NCBI RefSeq assembly: GCF_001017175.1
Contig: NZ_LCYG01000011.1
Coordinates: forward strand, 31,564 to 95,563
Origin: Microvirga vignae
GTDB lineage: Bacteria; Pseudomonadota; Alphaproteobacteria; Rhizobiales; Beijerinckiaceae
Length of the DNA stretch: 64,000 nucleotides
Reading direction: 5' to 3'
Both the position numbers and the translations under genes were made by a program. The notes under the pieces were generated by a model, which was not told the origin of the DNA, did no database searches, and saw only the letters and a program-made list of their open reading frames with translations. Shown here piece by piece: positions 38,199 through 46,390 of this stretch; the stretch's first letter is position 1, and every line of letters begins with the position of its first letter.

Positions 38199-39161
38199 CT
38201 ATTTCGCGAGACCGGCAGCCTTGATAGCCGTGCCGAAACGTTCATCGGCATCCGAAAGAAACTTCCCGAAGCTTTGTGCATCCGCGTAATCCATGCCGAA
38301 CTTCCGGGCTGACATGAAGGATTTGAATTCAGGCTTCTGGACGACCTTCGCCATCGCATCCGAGAGCCGCTTCGCGACGTCGGCAGGCAGGTCCTTCGGA
38401 CCGGCGACGCCGCGCCAGGATGACAGATACCAATCCACGCCGGCTACTTCCTTGACGGTTGGCACATTCGGGAAGGATGGATCGCGCTCGGCACGCATGA
38501 TCGCAAGAGTCTTCACTTCTCCCGCGTCGACCATCGACTGAACTTCAGGAATCGTCGTTCCGACTACCGCAATCGCATTTGAGGTGAGAAGCTGCAGTGC
38601 GGGAGTGATGCCGTCCGTTGGAATCCATGGAACCGTATCGACGGGCATTTGCGAAGCATTCAGAAGACCCGCCATCGCAAGATGAGGCGCGCCGCCGCGA
38701 TTGGCACCTGAGGCCTTTAGGGAACCAGGTTTTTCCTTCGCTTTAGCGAGCAGTTCCTTCAGATCCTTCGGCCCATCAGGACGCACGTTAATGCTCTGTG
38801 CATCCGTGTTGTAGAGGGCAATTGGCGTATAGTTCTTGTAATCGAGCGGCGACGTACCCAGCCAGTGATAAAGCGAGAGTTCGGTTGTGATGACGCCCAG
38901 CGTATAACCGTCCGGCTTCGCATTGGCGATCTCAGTATGACCGACGATTCCTCCACCGCCCGTACGGTTGACCACGTTGACCGGTTTTCCAAGTTCCTGC
39001 TCAAGGAGCGACGCGACAGTGCGGGCCGTAGCGTCCGTGCCGCCACCCGCCGCCCAAGGCACGATCAGCGTGATGGGTCGCTCAGGATATTGCGCAAGTG
39101 CGGGCGTGCTGATGGTGAACGCCACAGCGGCGGCAAGAACAAGGCGGCGAGTTAACTTCAT
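38199..39161 (-). CDS. tctC: Tripartite tricarboxylate transporter substrate-binding protein TctC
   Basis: A 320-residue periplasmic protein with a Sec signal (RRLVLAAAVAFTISTPALAQ) and the Bug-family motifs YPERPITLIVPWAAGGGTDATAR and GVAGPKDLPADV. The ATG at 39161 has a strong GGAGGATCCC site. It is the first gene of the operon and is located 140 bases from a paired CCG-N5-CGG operator. Its ligand is presumably the carboxylate used by the IclR-controlled island. Confidence 0.93.
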   Translation of the reverse strand: MKLTRRLVLAAAVAFTISTPALAQYPERPITLIVPWAAGGGTDATARTVASLLEQELGKPVNVVNRTGGGGIVGHTEIANAKPDGYTLGVITTELSLYHWLGTSPLDYKNYTPIALYNTDAQSINVRPDGPKDLKELLAKAKEKPGSLKASGANRGGAPHLAMAGLLNASQMPVDTVPWIPTDGITPALQLLTSNAIAVVGTTIPEVQSMVDAGEVKTLAIMRAERDPSFPNVPTVKEVAGVDWYLSSWRGVAGPKDLPADVAKRLSDAMAKVVQKPEFKSFMSARKFGMDYADAQSFGKFLSDADERFGTAIKAAGLAK

Positions 39162-39300
39162 GGGATCCTCCAGTGATATCGTTCGCCTTGCCACCTTCAG
39201 TGGGAAGCGACCTCTTTAGTTGTTTATGTTGGCCTGACGTGCACATTCGCGGCACTGGCCTGCCCGACTATACGTCAGCGCCTCTTTCCGGACCACCGTT

Positions 39301-39341
39301 CCGTATTTCGGATTTAACCAGTAAATGGTCCCGAAATGACG
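39301..39341 (-). promoter_or_regulatory. Paired IclR-type operator upstream of tctC
   Basis: CCGTATTTCGG at 39301-39311 (perfect CCG-N5-CGG palindrome) and CCGAAATGACG at 39331-39341 (one mismatch). The centres are 30 bp apart, as at the two other sites in this island. IclR proteins commonly bind as tetramers to two such half-palindromes. Confidence 0.7.
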
Positions 39342-39399
39342 TTGTCAATTCCGAACCGCGAGCCCTGGCCGCAACCCAGTTATGATTTTTTGGCTGGGA

Positions 39400-40131
39400 T
39401 CACTTCAGATTCGGAGCAATGAAGTTTCGTAATTCAGGAGTTTGCGGATAAGAGAATAGTTCCTCTGAGGGCCCCTGCTCCCAAACCTTTCCTTTGTGCA
39501 TGAAGACGGTGCGGTCTGCGACCTGGCGTGCGAAGCCCATCTCATGCGTCACCAGCACCATGGTCATGCCGGCATCGGCAAGCTCTTCCATCGTCTTCAG
39601 AACCTCCCCCGTCAGTTCGGGGTCGAGAGCGGATGTCACCTCATCGAAGAGCATGACCTTCGGCTGCATAGCCAGAGAACGGGCAATGGCAACGCGCTGC
39701 TGCTGCCCTCCTGAGAGTTCATCAGAATAAGCTCCGCTCTTCTCGGCAAGACCGACACGGCGCAGCACATCATGCGCAATCGCCTCCGCCTCCTCGCGAC
39801 CAACGCCTTTGACGACCTTCGGCGCAAGGGTCACGTTCTCAAGCACGGTCAGATGCGGGAAGAGATTGTAGCTCTGGAAGACCATGCCGACTTCCTTACG
39901 CAGGCTGCGAAGGTCGCCACCTTGAGGGCCGATTCGATGGCCTGCGACCTCGATTGAGCCGGCCTGAATCTTTTCAAGGCCGTTGATACAGCGCAGCATA
40001 GTGCTCTTACCGGAACCGCTGCGCCCGATCACCGCGACAACCTCGCTCTGGGCGATATCGAGCGACACGCCGTCGAGAACCAGCAGCGCACCGAAATACT
40101 TCTGGATCTCGTTAATGTGCAGGGCGGACAT
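39400..40131 (-). CDS. Amino-acid ABC transporter ATP-binding protein (GlnQ/HisP type)
   Basis: A 243-residue ATPase with Walker A GRSGSGKS near residue 34, the signature LSGGQQQRVAIARSLAMQP near residue 140 and Walker B VMLFDEVTSALDPE. The extended signature and length are typical of polar amino-acid importers. It overlaps the preceding permease gene by 20 bases, so the operon SBP-permease-permease-ATPase is tightly packed. The transported amino acid or derivative is not known. Confidence 0.95.
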   Translation of the reverse strand: MSALHINEIQKYFGALLVLDGVSLDIAQSEVVAVIGRSGSGKSTMLRCINGLEKIQAGSIEVAGHRIGPQGGDLRSLRKEVGMVFQSYNLFPHLTVLENVTLAPKVVKGVGREEAEAIAHDVLRRVGLAEKSGAYSDELSGGQQQRVAIARSLAMQPKVMLFDEVTSALDPELTGEVLKTMEELADAGMTMVLVTHEMGFARQVADRTVFMHKGKVWEQGPSEELFSYPQTPELRNFIAPNLK

Positions 40132-40768
40132 GACGGTTCCCCTTCAAACGTTCACTTAGGAAGGACATTGGGTAACAAATGGCAAAGTAGATCGCGGCGA
40201 CAGTCAGAAACACGTGGAAGGGCTGGAACGTCATGTTGTTGAGCAGTTGGCCCGCACGAGTGAGCTCCACGAAACCGATCAGCGCAACAACCGATGTGTT
40301 CTTGACGATCTGCACCATGAACCCGACGGTCGGGCCGAGTGAGATCTTAAAGGCCTGTGGAAGAATGACGTAACGCAGCTGCTGCATGCGCGTCAGCGCA
40401 AGCGCATCGGCCGCTTCCCATTGCTGGCGTGGAATCGCCTCGATGCAGCCACGCCAGATATCGCCGAGAAAGACGGTGGTATAAACCGCCAGCGAGAGGC
40501 CCGCTCCCACCATCGGCGGAAAGTGAAGGCCCACGAAGCTCAGGCCGTAGAAAGACAAGAAGACGATGATCAGCAGCGGAGTCGCCTGCACGAGCTGGAT
40601 GAAGCCGGCAATGGCGAGGCGCACGGGCTTTGGCCCCAACGTCCGCAGCAAAGCAAAGATCAGCGCAAAGCATCCTCCGATGACGAAGGTCATGAAAGAC
40701 AGAAGCAGGGTCCAACCCGCACCGCGGATCAGGAACTCGACGCTCTCCCAACCGAATGACCTGATCAT
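40112..40768 (-). CDS. Polar amino-acid ABC permease (HisM/GlnP type), second subunit
   Basis: A 218-residue membrane protein with five or six helices and the inner-membrane loop signature EAADALALTRMQQLRYVILPQAFK near residue 118 that contacts the ATPase. The N-terminal FVIGGCFALIFALLR segment is typical of the family. It overlaps its neighbours by 20 and 4 bases. Confidence 0.93.
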   Translation of the reverse strand: MIRSFGWESVEFLIRGAGWTLLLSFMTFVIGGCFALIFALLRTLGPKPVRLAIAGFIQLVQATPLLIIVFLSFYGLSFVGLHFPPMVGAGLSLAVYTTVFLGDIWRGCIEAIPRQQWEAADALALTRMQQLRYVILPQAFKISLGPTVGFMVQIVKNTSVVALIGFVELTRAGQLLNNMTFQPFHVFLTVAAIYFAICYPMSFLSERLKGNRHVRPAH

Positions 40769-41484
40769 ACGCCAACCCTCGAAATTTCGGAAATATCGGC
40801 GATGAGCGAAGGCTTCGGCGGCGCTTTACGACGAAATAGCAATAGCCCGATGAGCCAGTAGATAAATCGAAACGTGAAGGTCATCGCGATATAGATGACG
40901 GCAACGCACAGGAACGTTTCGAGGCTGCGGAATGTCGTTGACTCAATCCTTGCTCCCGCAGCAGTGAGTTCGGTTGCAGAGATCGCAGAAGCAATCGAGC
41001 TTCCGAGCAGCGTCAGTGTCAGCTGTCCCGTCAACGCCGGATAAATGATGCGTAGAGCGGGAACGATCACCACATAGCGTACGACCTGAAGACGCGACAT
41101 GCCGAGCGCCAGACCTGCTTCGATCTGGGTCCGGGGTATGGCCTGCAATCCGGCGCGCAGGATCTCTGTCGAGTAAGCGCCGAGATTAAGAGCGACGGCG
41201 ATGATTGCCGCCGCGTTGGCTGATAGCCGCAGGCCGATATAAGGAAGCCCGAAGAAGATGAGAAAGAGCTGCACGAGCAGCGGAGTGTTGCGGAACAGCT
41301 CAACGTAAGCACCTATGGCACGATCGAGCCATCTTGGGCCTTCCGTGCGCCCGACCGCTCCAACAACGCCGATGGCGATACCTGCGACGATAGACTGGCC
41401 CGAGAGGATCAAAGTATTGAACGCCCCCTCGAAGAGTTGGGGCGCGAGCGCCATCACGGGCGCAAAATTCATCTGATATGCCAT
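40765..41484 (-). CDS. Polar amino-acid ABC permease, first subunit
   Basis: A 239-residue permease paralogous to the next one, with GIAIGVVGAVGRTEGPRW near residue 35 and the loop IEAGLALGMSRLQVVRYVVIVPALR near residue 120. It follows the binding-protein gene after a 116-base gap that holds a stable hairpin. It pairs with the second permease to form the channel. Confidence 0.93.
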   Translation of the reverse strand: MAYQMNFAPVMALAPQLFEGAFNTLILSGQSIVAGIAIGVVGAVGRTEGPRWLDRAIGAYVELFRNTPLLVQLFLIFFGLPYIGLRLSANAAAIIAVALNLGAYSTEILRAGLQAIPRTQIEAGLALGMSRLQVVRYVVIVPALRIIYPALTGQLTLTLLGSSIASAISATELTAAGARIESTTFRSLETFLCVAVIYIAMTFTFRFIYWLIGLLLFRRKAPPKPSLIADISEISRVGV

Positions 41485-41567
41485 TCACATCGGCTCACGT
41501 TGGGCACCTGCAGCGCCGGGCAGAGAGAAAGGTTGGCAACCGTGAGAATGCTCTCCAAGGAGCAAAT

Positions 41568-41593
41568 GCGTCACGGGAGCAATCCCGTGACGC
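41568..41593 (-). promoter_or_regulatory. Stable hairpin between SBP and permease genes
   Basis: A perfect 11-bp stem (GCGTCACGGGA/TCCCGTGACGC) with a four-base loop in the gap after the SBP stop. There is no downstream T-run. It probably protects the abundant SBP message or attenuates read-through into the permease genes, a common arrangement for ABC operons. Confidence 0.8.
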
Positions 41594-41600
41594 GTCTCGA

Positions 41601-42419
41601 TCAGAACGTGGGCAGCTTACCGCCGGGGATCGGAATGCCGACCCACTTCTGGTGCAGGGTGCCCAGAGAACCGCTGACTTCGCTGTAGTAGATATAGTTG
41701 TTGAGCCAATGGTGCAGTTCCGTTGCGTTCTTGCGAACGGCCATGGACCAGTAGAGCGTGAAGATCGGAACGTCCGACTTCACTTCGATATCGGCAAGGT
41801 TGCTCTTCTTGATCACGTCGTTGGCGACGGCTGCCACGGCTGCGGTCGCGTCGACCTGACCTGAGATGAGCGCCTGCATTGCAAGAGCGTCATCGTCGAA
41901 GCGCACGACCTCAAGGCCCTTGATGCCGAAACCGCTGACCGCGGCATCCTGCGTACTGCCCTTGGGAACCGAGACCCGTTTCCCCGCGAGATCATCGAGC
42001 TTCTTCAGCGGCATGTCCTTGCGCGCCACGAAGCGCATCTCATAAGCGCCATAAGGATTGGTCATGAGGAAGGTCCTGGCGCGTTCAGGCGTCGCAGTCA
42101 TGTGCGCGATCAGCATATCGACACGACCGGACTCGAGAGCCGCAGCGCGAGAGGCATTATTGACGGGCACGATCTCGGCTTTCACACCGAGATTTTTAGC
42201 GACGTCATTGGCCAGATCGACCAGGAAGCCTGCGGTCTTTCCGCTCGCATCTACCGTGTCATAGGGCGGGATGCCTGTCAGAACGCCAATCGTCACCTTT
42301 CCCTTCTCGGTGATCTCATTCAGAGTCTGGGCCTTTGCGGGCACAGCGACCAAGGTTGCAGCAGTGACTGCAAACGTCGTGGCAAGCGCGGCGCTGCGCA
42401 GCTTCGAAAACCAGTTCAC
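41601..42419 (-). CDS. Polar amino-acid ABC transporter substrate-binding protein
   Basis: A 272-residue SBP_bac_3-type periplasmic protein. Signal peptide: SAALATTFAVTAATLVAVPAKAQ. KVTIGVLTGIPPYDTVDASGKTAGFLVDLA near residue 38 is the usual N-lobe block, and MLIAHMTATPERA the ligand-loop block. The GTG at 42419 has the strong site GGGAGGAAGATC; an ATG further upstream is not supported. It is the first gene of the operon and sits behind a paired IclR-type operator. Confidence 0.93.
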   Translation of the reverse strand: MNWFSKLRSAALATTFAVTAATLVAVPAKAQTLNEITEKGKVTIGVLTGIPPYDTVDASGKTAGFLVDLANDVAKNLGVKAEIVPVNNASRAAALESGRVDMLIAHMTATPERARTFLMTNPYGAYEMRFVARKDMPLKKLDDLAGKRVSVPKGSTQDAAVSGFGIKGLEVVRFDDDALAMQALISGQVDATAAVAAVANDVIKKSNLADIEVKSDVPIFTLYWSMAVRKNATELHHWLNNYIYYSEVSGSLGTLHQKWVGIPIPGGKLPTF

Positions 42420-42476
42420 GATCTTCCTCCCGTTGACATTTATCGGCCGCAACAGCCCGGATAAGCGAATGCTAAA

Positions 42477-42517
42477 CCGCATTGCGGAATACGAAAATAA
42501 TGCATCCCGCATTTCAG
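42477..42517 (-). promoter_or_regulatory. Paired IclR-type operator upstream of the ABC operon
   Basis: CCGCATTGCGG at 42477-42487 (perfect palindrome) and CCGCATTTCAG at 42507-42517 (one mismatch). Centres are 30 bp apart. The site is 58 bases upstream of the SBP start codon. Confidence 0.7.
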
Positions 42518-42629
42518 ATGTCAATTCCGTTTAGAATTATAACGTAATAAGCTAGCAGAAGGAGTGCTTCAGCTTAAGACAGCCGGTTGCCTATCCTGAC
42601 ATGCAAGGCCGCATGCCAGTTTTCTCAAT

Positions 42630-42665
42630 TCAGTGCTTCCGGAGAACTCAGTGCTTTCGGAGAAC
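42630..42665. repeat. 18-bp tandem duplication
   Basis: TCAGTGCTTCCGGAGAAC at 42630-42647 and the same unit with one mismatch at 42648-42665, just past the 3' end of the DapA-family gene. Confidence 0.9.
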
Positions 42666-42674
42666 CTGAGGCCG

Positions 42675-43556
42675 TCAGACGAATGGCGATAGCGCCTGCG
42701 CTATCACATCCCGCTGGGCTTCGCTGGATGCGGCCATAGGGGCGCGGGGAAAACTCTCAGGCATCCCTTGAAGAGTCTGAGCGGTTTTGACCTGCGCCGG
42801 CAGGTTGGGAGCCGATACAGCCATCCAGACGTCGAGCAGCTGCGCATGCAGCAGAGCTGCCCGCTCGCGATCGTTGTTCTGAACGGCATTCCACAGAGCC
42901 ACGCTCGGCCCCGGCGCGGCGCTGGCAATGGCGGCGATGGATCCCACGGCTCCTACGTCGTAGCAGCTCATCAGGCCTCCATCGATCGCCGCGAAGACGC
43001 GCTTCGGCCCGATCTTGCGCACGAGATCGACATAGACGCCGAAATCCTTGTCGCTCTGCTTGACGGCCTGCACCTGAGGCACCGTCTCCATGATCCGCAC
43101 TGCCAACTCAGGCGTAACATTGGTCCAGGGAATGACGTTGTAGATGACGAGGGGAAGCCGCGTTGCATTTGCGATGGCGGCATAGAACGCGATGATTCCG
43201 TTTTCGGACGGTCGAAAGATGTAGTGAGGCGGAGCAACTTGAATTCCGTCGATGGGAAGTTGAGCCACGAGATTCGCCCGGCTGACCGCAGCGCGGGTGC
43301 TGTCGGTTATGATGCTGGCGAGAACCGGCAGACGCCCCTTCAAGGTATCCGTCGCCAGCTCCACGAGCCGAACGAGCTCGTCTTCGGTAAGGGTGTACCC
43401 CTCGCCCGTGCTCCCGCCCACCACGACGCCATGGGCTCCCTGCCGCTCTATCCATTCGAGCTGCGCAATATAGCCTTTTTCGTCGATATTTCCCTGGGCG
43501 TCGAAGGGCGTCGTGAGCGGAACCAGCACACCACGGGGAAGTTGCGAGACGGACAT
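42675..43556 (-). CDS. Dihydrodipicolinate synthase-family lyase (DapA-like, catabolic)
   Basis: A 293-residue class I (Schiff-base) TIM-barrel enzyme. GGSTGEG (residues 47-53) binds the pyruvyl carboxylate, Y139 is the catalytic tyrosine and K166 in AVKQSDK the Schiff-base lysine. The family contains dihydrodipicolinate synthase and also many sugar-acid dehydratases and aldolases. Placement inside a transport and sugar-kinase island under an IclR gene favours a catabolic member, such as a keto-deoxy sugar-acid dehydratase or aldolase. The exact substrate cannot be deduced. Confidence 0.9.
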   Translation of the reverse strand: MSVSQLPRGVLVPLTTPFDAQGNIDEKGYIAQLEWIERQGAHGVVVGGSTGEGYTLTEDELVRLVELATDTLKGRLPVLASIITDSTRAAVSRANLVAQLPIDGIQVAPPHYIFRPSENGIIAFYAAIANATRLPLVIYNVIPWTNVTPELAVRIMETVPQVQAVKQSDKDFGVYVDLVRKIGPKRVFAAIDGGLMSCYDVGAVGSIAAIASAAPGPSVALWNAVQNNDRERAALLHAQLLDVWMAVSAPNLPAQVKTAQTLQGMPESFPRAPMAASSEAQRDVIAQALSPFV

Positions 43557-43580
43557 AAATAACTCCGGAAAAATGGACCC

Positions 43581-44399
43581 TTAGGCTCTTTTGTCGAAGC
43601 CAAGTTGGCGAGAAATCTGGTCGGCCGTCGCGATGACGAGTGCCGTCAGCGCTGGTAACCTGTCGGGTGTAACGCGCTCCTTCGGGCCGGACACGCTGAT
43701 GGCGGCAAAGACGCGGCCTGCCGAGTTGTAGATCGGGGCTGCTACGCACCGGATCCCCGGCTGGTGCTCGCCTTCGTCGATAGAGTAGCCGCGCTCTCGG
43801 GTGAGAGCCAGTTCCTCCCGCAATCGGCCGGGATCTGTGATCGTTGTCGGGGTGTAAGGCACAAGCCCGCTACTGATGATCTTCTCCACCACGGACGGGT
43901 CCTGGTAAGCCAGCGCCGCCTTTCCAACGCCCGTGCAATAGGACGGGGAGATGGACAGCGTCGTCGTCCAGTTCACGCTGTTGCCGCCTGGCTCCAAGTG
44001 CTCGATGCTGACCATGTTGGTTCCGTCGAAGACGCATAGATGCGAATTCTCGCCGGTGGCGCTCATCAGCCGCTCGACCAGATGCCTCGCCTCACGATAG
44101 ACGTCGATATTTCCGAGAACGATGCTGCCCAGCTCGAACAGGCGGATACCCATCCTGTATCTGTCACGCTCGCGATCCTGCTCAAGGAGCTTTGCTTCCC
44201 TCAAGCTGCTGACGAGCCTGTGGACGGTGGTCTTCGGCATGCCGCAGCGAGCCGATATTTCGCTGAGGGTCAGTGAACGGTCATAGCGGGAGAAGCAGTC
44301 CAGCACAGCCATGAGCTTGTGCATCGACTTCAGGGATCCCCGATCGTTCGCCTGGACCTCGGAGACGGCAGAACTCTTACTTTGCTTGGTCTTAGTCAT
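43581..44399 (-). CDS. IclR-family transcriptional regulator
   Basis: A 272-residue regulator. The N-terminal winged helix-turn-helix (LSEISARCGMPKTTVHRLVSSLREAKLL near residues 45-72) is followed by the IclR effector-binding domain, with YSIDEGEHQPGIRCVAAPIYN near residue 210. It lies between the ABC operon/DapA genes on one side and the divergent kinase gene on the other, with paired palindromes in the intergenic region. It most likely represses or activates the whole island in response to the pathway substrate. Confidence 0.95.
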   Translation of the reverse strand: MTKTKQSKSSAVSEVQANDRGSLKSMHKLMAVLDCFSRYDRSLTLSEISARCGMPKTTVHRLVSSLREAKLLEQDRERDRYRMGIRLFELGSIVLGNIDVYREARHLVERLMSATGENSHLCVFDGTNMVSIEHLEPGGNSVNWTTTLSISPSYCTGVGKAALAYQDPSVVEKIISSGLVPYTPTTITDPGRLREELALTRERGYSIDEGEHQPGIRCVAAPIYNSAGRVFAAISVSGPKERVTPDRLPALTALVIATADQISRQLGFDKRA

Positions 44400-44493
44400 T
44401 GTTCCTCGTGCACGACACGTCGTGTCGCAATCTTATGACACGCCCCTATAGCGCGCCATATCCTGTACGGGAACATAATTCCGGGATTGACAA

Positions 44494-44533
44494 CCGCAAT
44501 ACGGACCAATTACTCATGAATTCCGAAATACGG
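44494..44533. promoter_or_regulatory. Paired IclR-type operator between iclR and the kinase gene
   Basis: CCGCAATACGG at 44494-44504 and CCGAAATACGG at 44523-44533, both perfect CCG-N5-CGG; the second is extended to a 7-bp arm palindrome AATTCCG-AAATA-CGGAATT. The centres are 29 bp apart. The position is right for control of both divergent genes. Confidence 0.78.
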
Positions 44534-44548
44534 AATTAAGGTCCGGCA

Positions 44549-45466
44549 ATGAGAAAACCGACTGATCCTGGCCGTGTGCTTTGCGTGGGCGTGGCCGTTC
44601 TCGACAATATGTTCGCTATCGATCATTTCCCTGCTGAGCCCACTAAGGTTTTCGCACGGAATTTCCGTCAGGTAGGCGGCGGCCCTGCCGCCAACGCAGC
44701 GGTTACCATTGCCCGCTTGGGAGGGAAGGTTTCCCTCTGGGCTCGCGTTGGCGACGACGGAATCGGCGCCGGCGTCATTGCAGAACTGTCCCATTACAAA
44801 GTGGATACCTCCACGATCCGTCGCGTACCTGGCCGCCGCACAGGTGTTTCCGCTGTCATGGTGGATGAGAACGGCGAGCGCTTCATCATCGCCTTTGCGG
44901 ACCGCGAACTCGACGCCGACCCTTCTTGGCTCCCGAGCCAACTCCCCGATGAGATCGATACAGTTCTCTGCGATGTGCGCTGGCCGGCGGCATCGGAAAA
45001 GGTTCTGCGCATGGCGCTCGAGAACAGAATCCCCAGTGTGCTCGATGCAGACCTGACAAACGACGACGCCGTCGAACGGCTCATTGGGCTCTCCTCCCAC
45101 GCGGTCTTCTCTGCTCCTGCCCTCCGGCGTCTTGCGGCGACAGACGATATCGAAGGCGGCCTTCGCGCAGCGCAGAGCCAGACAAGAGGCACCGTCTCCG
45201 TCACCTTGGGCGCAGATGGCTTCGCATGGCTCGAACACGGAGAGGTCCGCCGCATCCGCGCCTTCCCGATCGAAGCTGTGGATACCCTCGCTGCAGGCGA
45301 CGTCTTCCATGGCGCCTTCGCTCTCGCTCTTGCCGAGGGACACTCCACCGAAAGCGCAGGTCAGTTCGCTGGAGCGGCGGCTGCCTTGAAATGCACGCGC
45401 TGGGGTGGCCGAGCCGGTATTCCGACCCGCGAAGAACTCGACGAGTTCATAACTGAGAAAGCCTGA
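44549..45466 (+). CDS. PfkB-family carbohydrate kinase, sulfofructose-kinase (YihV)-like
   Basis: A 305-residue ribokinase-family enzyme. From the N-terminus, VGGGPAANAAV near residue 41, VMVDENGERFIIAF near residue 106, and AVDTLAAGDVFHGAFALALAEG followed by KCTRWGGRAGIP at the end closely track the pattern I recall for E. coli sulfofructose kinase YihV. The usual GAGD anion hole is AAGD here. The ATG is 15 bases past an IclR operator. The reaction is ATP-dependent phosphorylation of a ketose-like sugar; with the LacD/YihT-type aldolase two genes downstream it could form a kinase-aldolase module. Resemblance to YihV is by memory, so a tagatose-6-phosphate or other kinase is possible. Confidence 0.85.
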   Translation: MRKPTDPGRVLCVGVAVLDNMFAIDHFPAEPTKVFARNFRQVGGGPAANAAVTIARLGGKVSLWARVGDDGIGAGVIAELSHYKVDTSTIRRVPGRRTGVSAVMVDENGERFIIAFADRELDADPSWLPSQLPDEIDTVLCDVRWPAASEKVLRMALENRIPSVLDADLTNDDAVERLIGLSSHAVFSAPALRRLAATDDIEGGLRAAQSQTRGTVSVTLGADGFAWLEHGEVRRIRAFPIEAVDTLAAGDVFHGAFALALAEGHSTESAGQFAGAAAALKCTRWGGRAGIPTREELDEFITEKA

Positions 45467-45517
45467 AATTCAGGCTGCCCCAACAAACCTTATCCAACAC
45501 TTCAGACGAGAAATAGA

Positions 45518-46315
45518 ATGACTGAGAAGGAAACGCTCACGCAGAAACTCCGCTCCGGCAAACCGACCTTCGGAATGACAATGTATAGCGGCTCGAACGC
45601 CGCGATCGAAATTGCCGGGAATTGGGGTCTCGACTTTGCCTTCATCGATGCTGAGCATACAGCGGTCAACGTCGATCTCCACTTGGAGAAGCTCATCCTC
45701 TCCGCGAAGCTCTCCGGTATTGCGCCGCTGATCCGCACGCGCGGCACCATCGAGTGGGATATCCGTAAGTCCCTGGAGCTTGGCGCAGCGGGTGTCATTA
45801 TTCCGCAGGTCAACACCGCCGAACAGGCAAAAGCCATCGTGCGCGCCGCGAAATTCCCGCCCCTCGGCCGACGCGGTGGCGACGCCTCCGTGCGCGCGGC
45901 GGGTTTCGCGGGCCCGAACTTCAAGTGGTCGACCTATACGCAGACCGCGAATGAGGAGAGCCTCGTGATTCCCATGGCGGAGAGCTACGAGTTCTTCGAC
46001 AACATCGACGCCATTCTCGACGTGCAGGGAATAGATGTCATCAATTTCGGCCCTGCCGACTACTCGCTCTCCAGGCAAATACCGATCGACTACTCAATGT
46101 CGAATCAGGAAGTGAACGAGAGGCTCGACGAGCTGATAGAGAAATGCCACGCCCGCGGCATCAAGGTCATGGCCCCTTGCATCCCCCCAACGCCGGAGAA
46201 CGCGATCAAGCTGGCGGAGAAGGGTGTCGACATGATCATTCTCGGCAACGACGTGATGTTCCTCAACCAAGGATGCCAACGCGCTAGCGAGGCCATGAAG
46301 GCCGTCAACGGCTGA
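45518..46315 (+). CDS. HpcH/HpaI-family aldolase
   Basis: A 265-residue TIM-barrel aldolase of the metal-dependent pyruvate class. FAFIDAEHTAV near residue 41 contains the catalytic histidine, ESYEFFDNIDAI the metal-binding glutamate region and GPADYSLS the aspartate. Members cleave 2-keto-3-deoxy sugar acids to pyruvate plus an aldehyde. It follows the kinase gene after 51 bases and precedes the LacD-like gene. Whether it acts in the same pathway as the class I aldolase or gives an alternative branch is open. Confidence 0.9.
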   Translation: MTEKETLTQKLRSGKPTFGMTMYSGSNAAIEIAGNWGLDFAFIDAEHTAVNVDLHLEKLILSAKLSGIAPLIRTRGTIEWDIRKSLELGAAGVIIPQVNTAEQAKAIVRAAKFPPLGRRGGDASVRAAGFAGPNFKWSTYTQTANEESLVIPMAESYEFFDNIDAILDVQGIDVINFGPADYSLSRQIPIDYSMSNQEVNERLDELIEKCHARGIKVMAPCIPPTPENAIKLAEKGVDMIILGNDVMFLNQGCQRASEAMKAVNG

Positions 46316-46390
46316 CACCGGTGCGATCGAAGTATCTGCGGCAATCGCCGGCTCCAACGGGCGCGCTGCCGCTTGCATGAAGGAAGGGTT

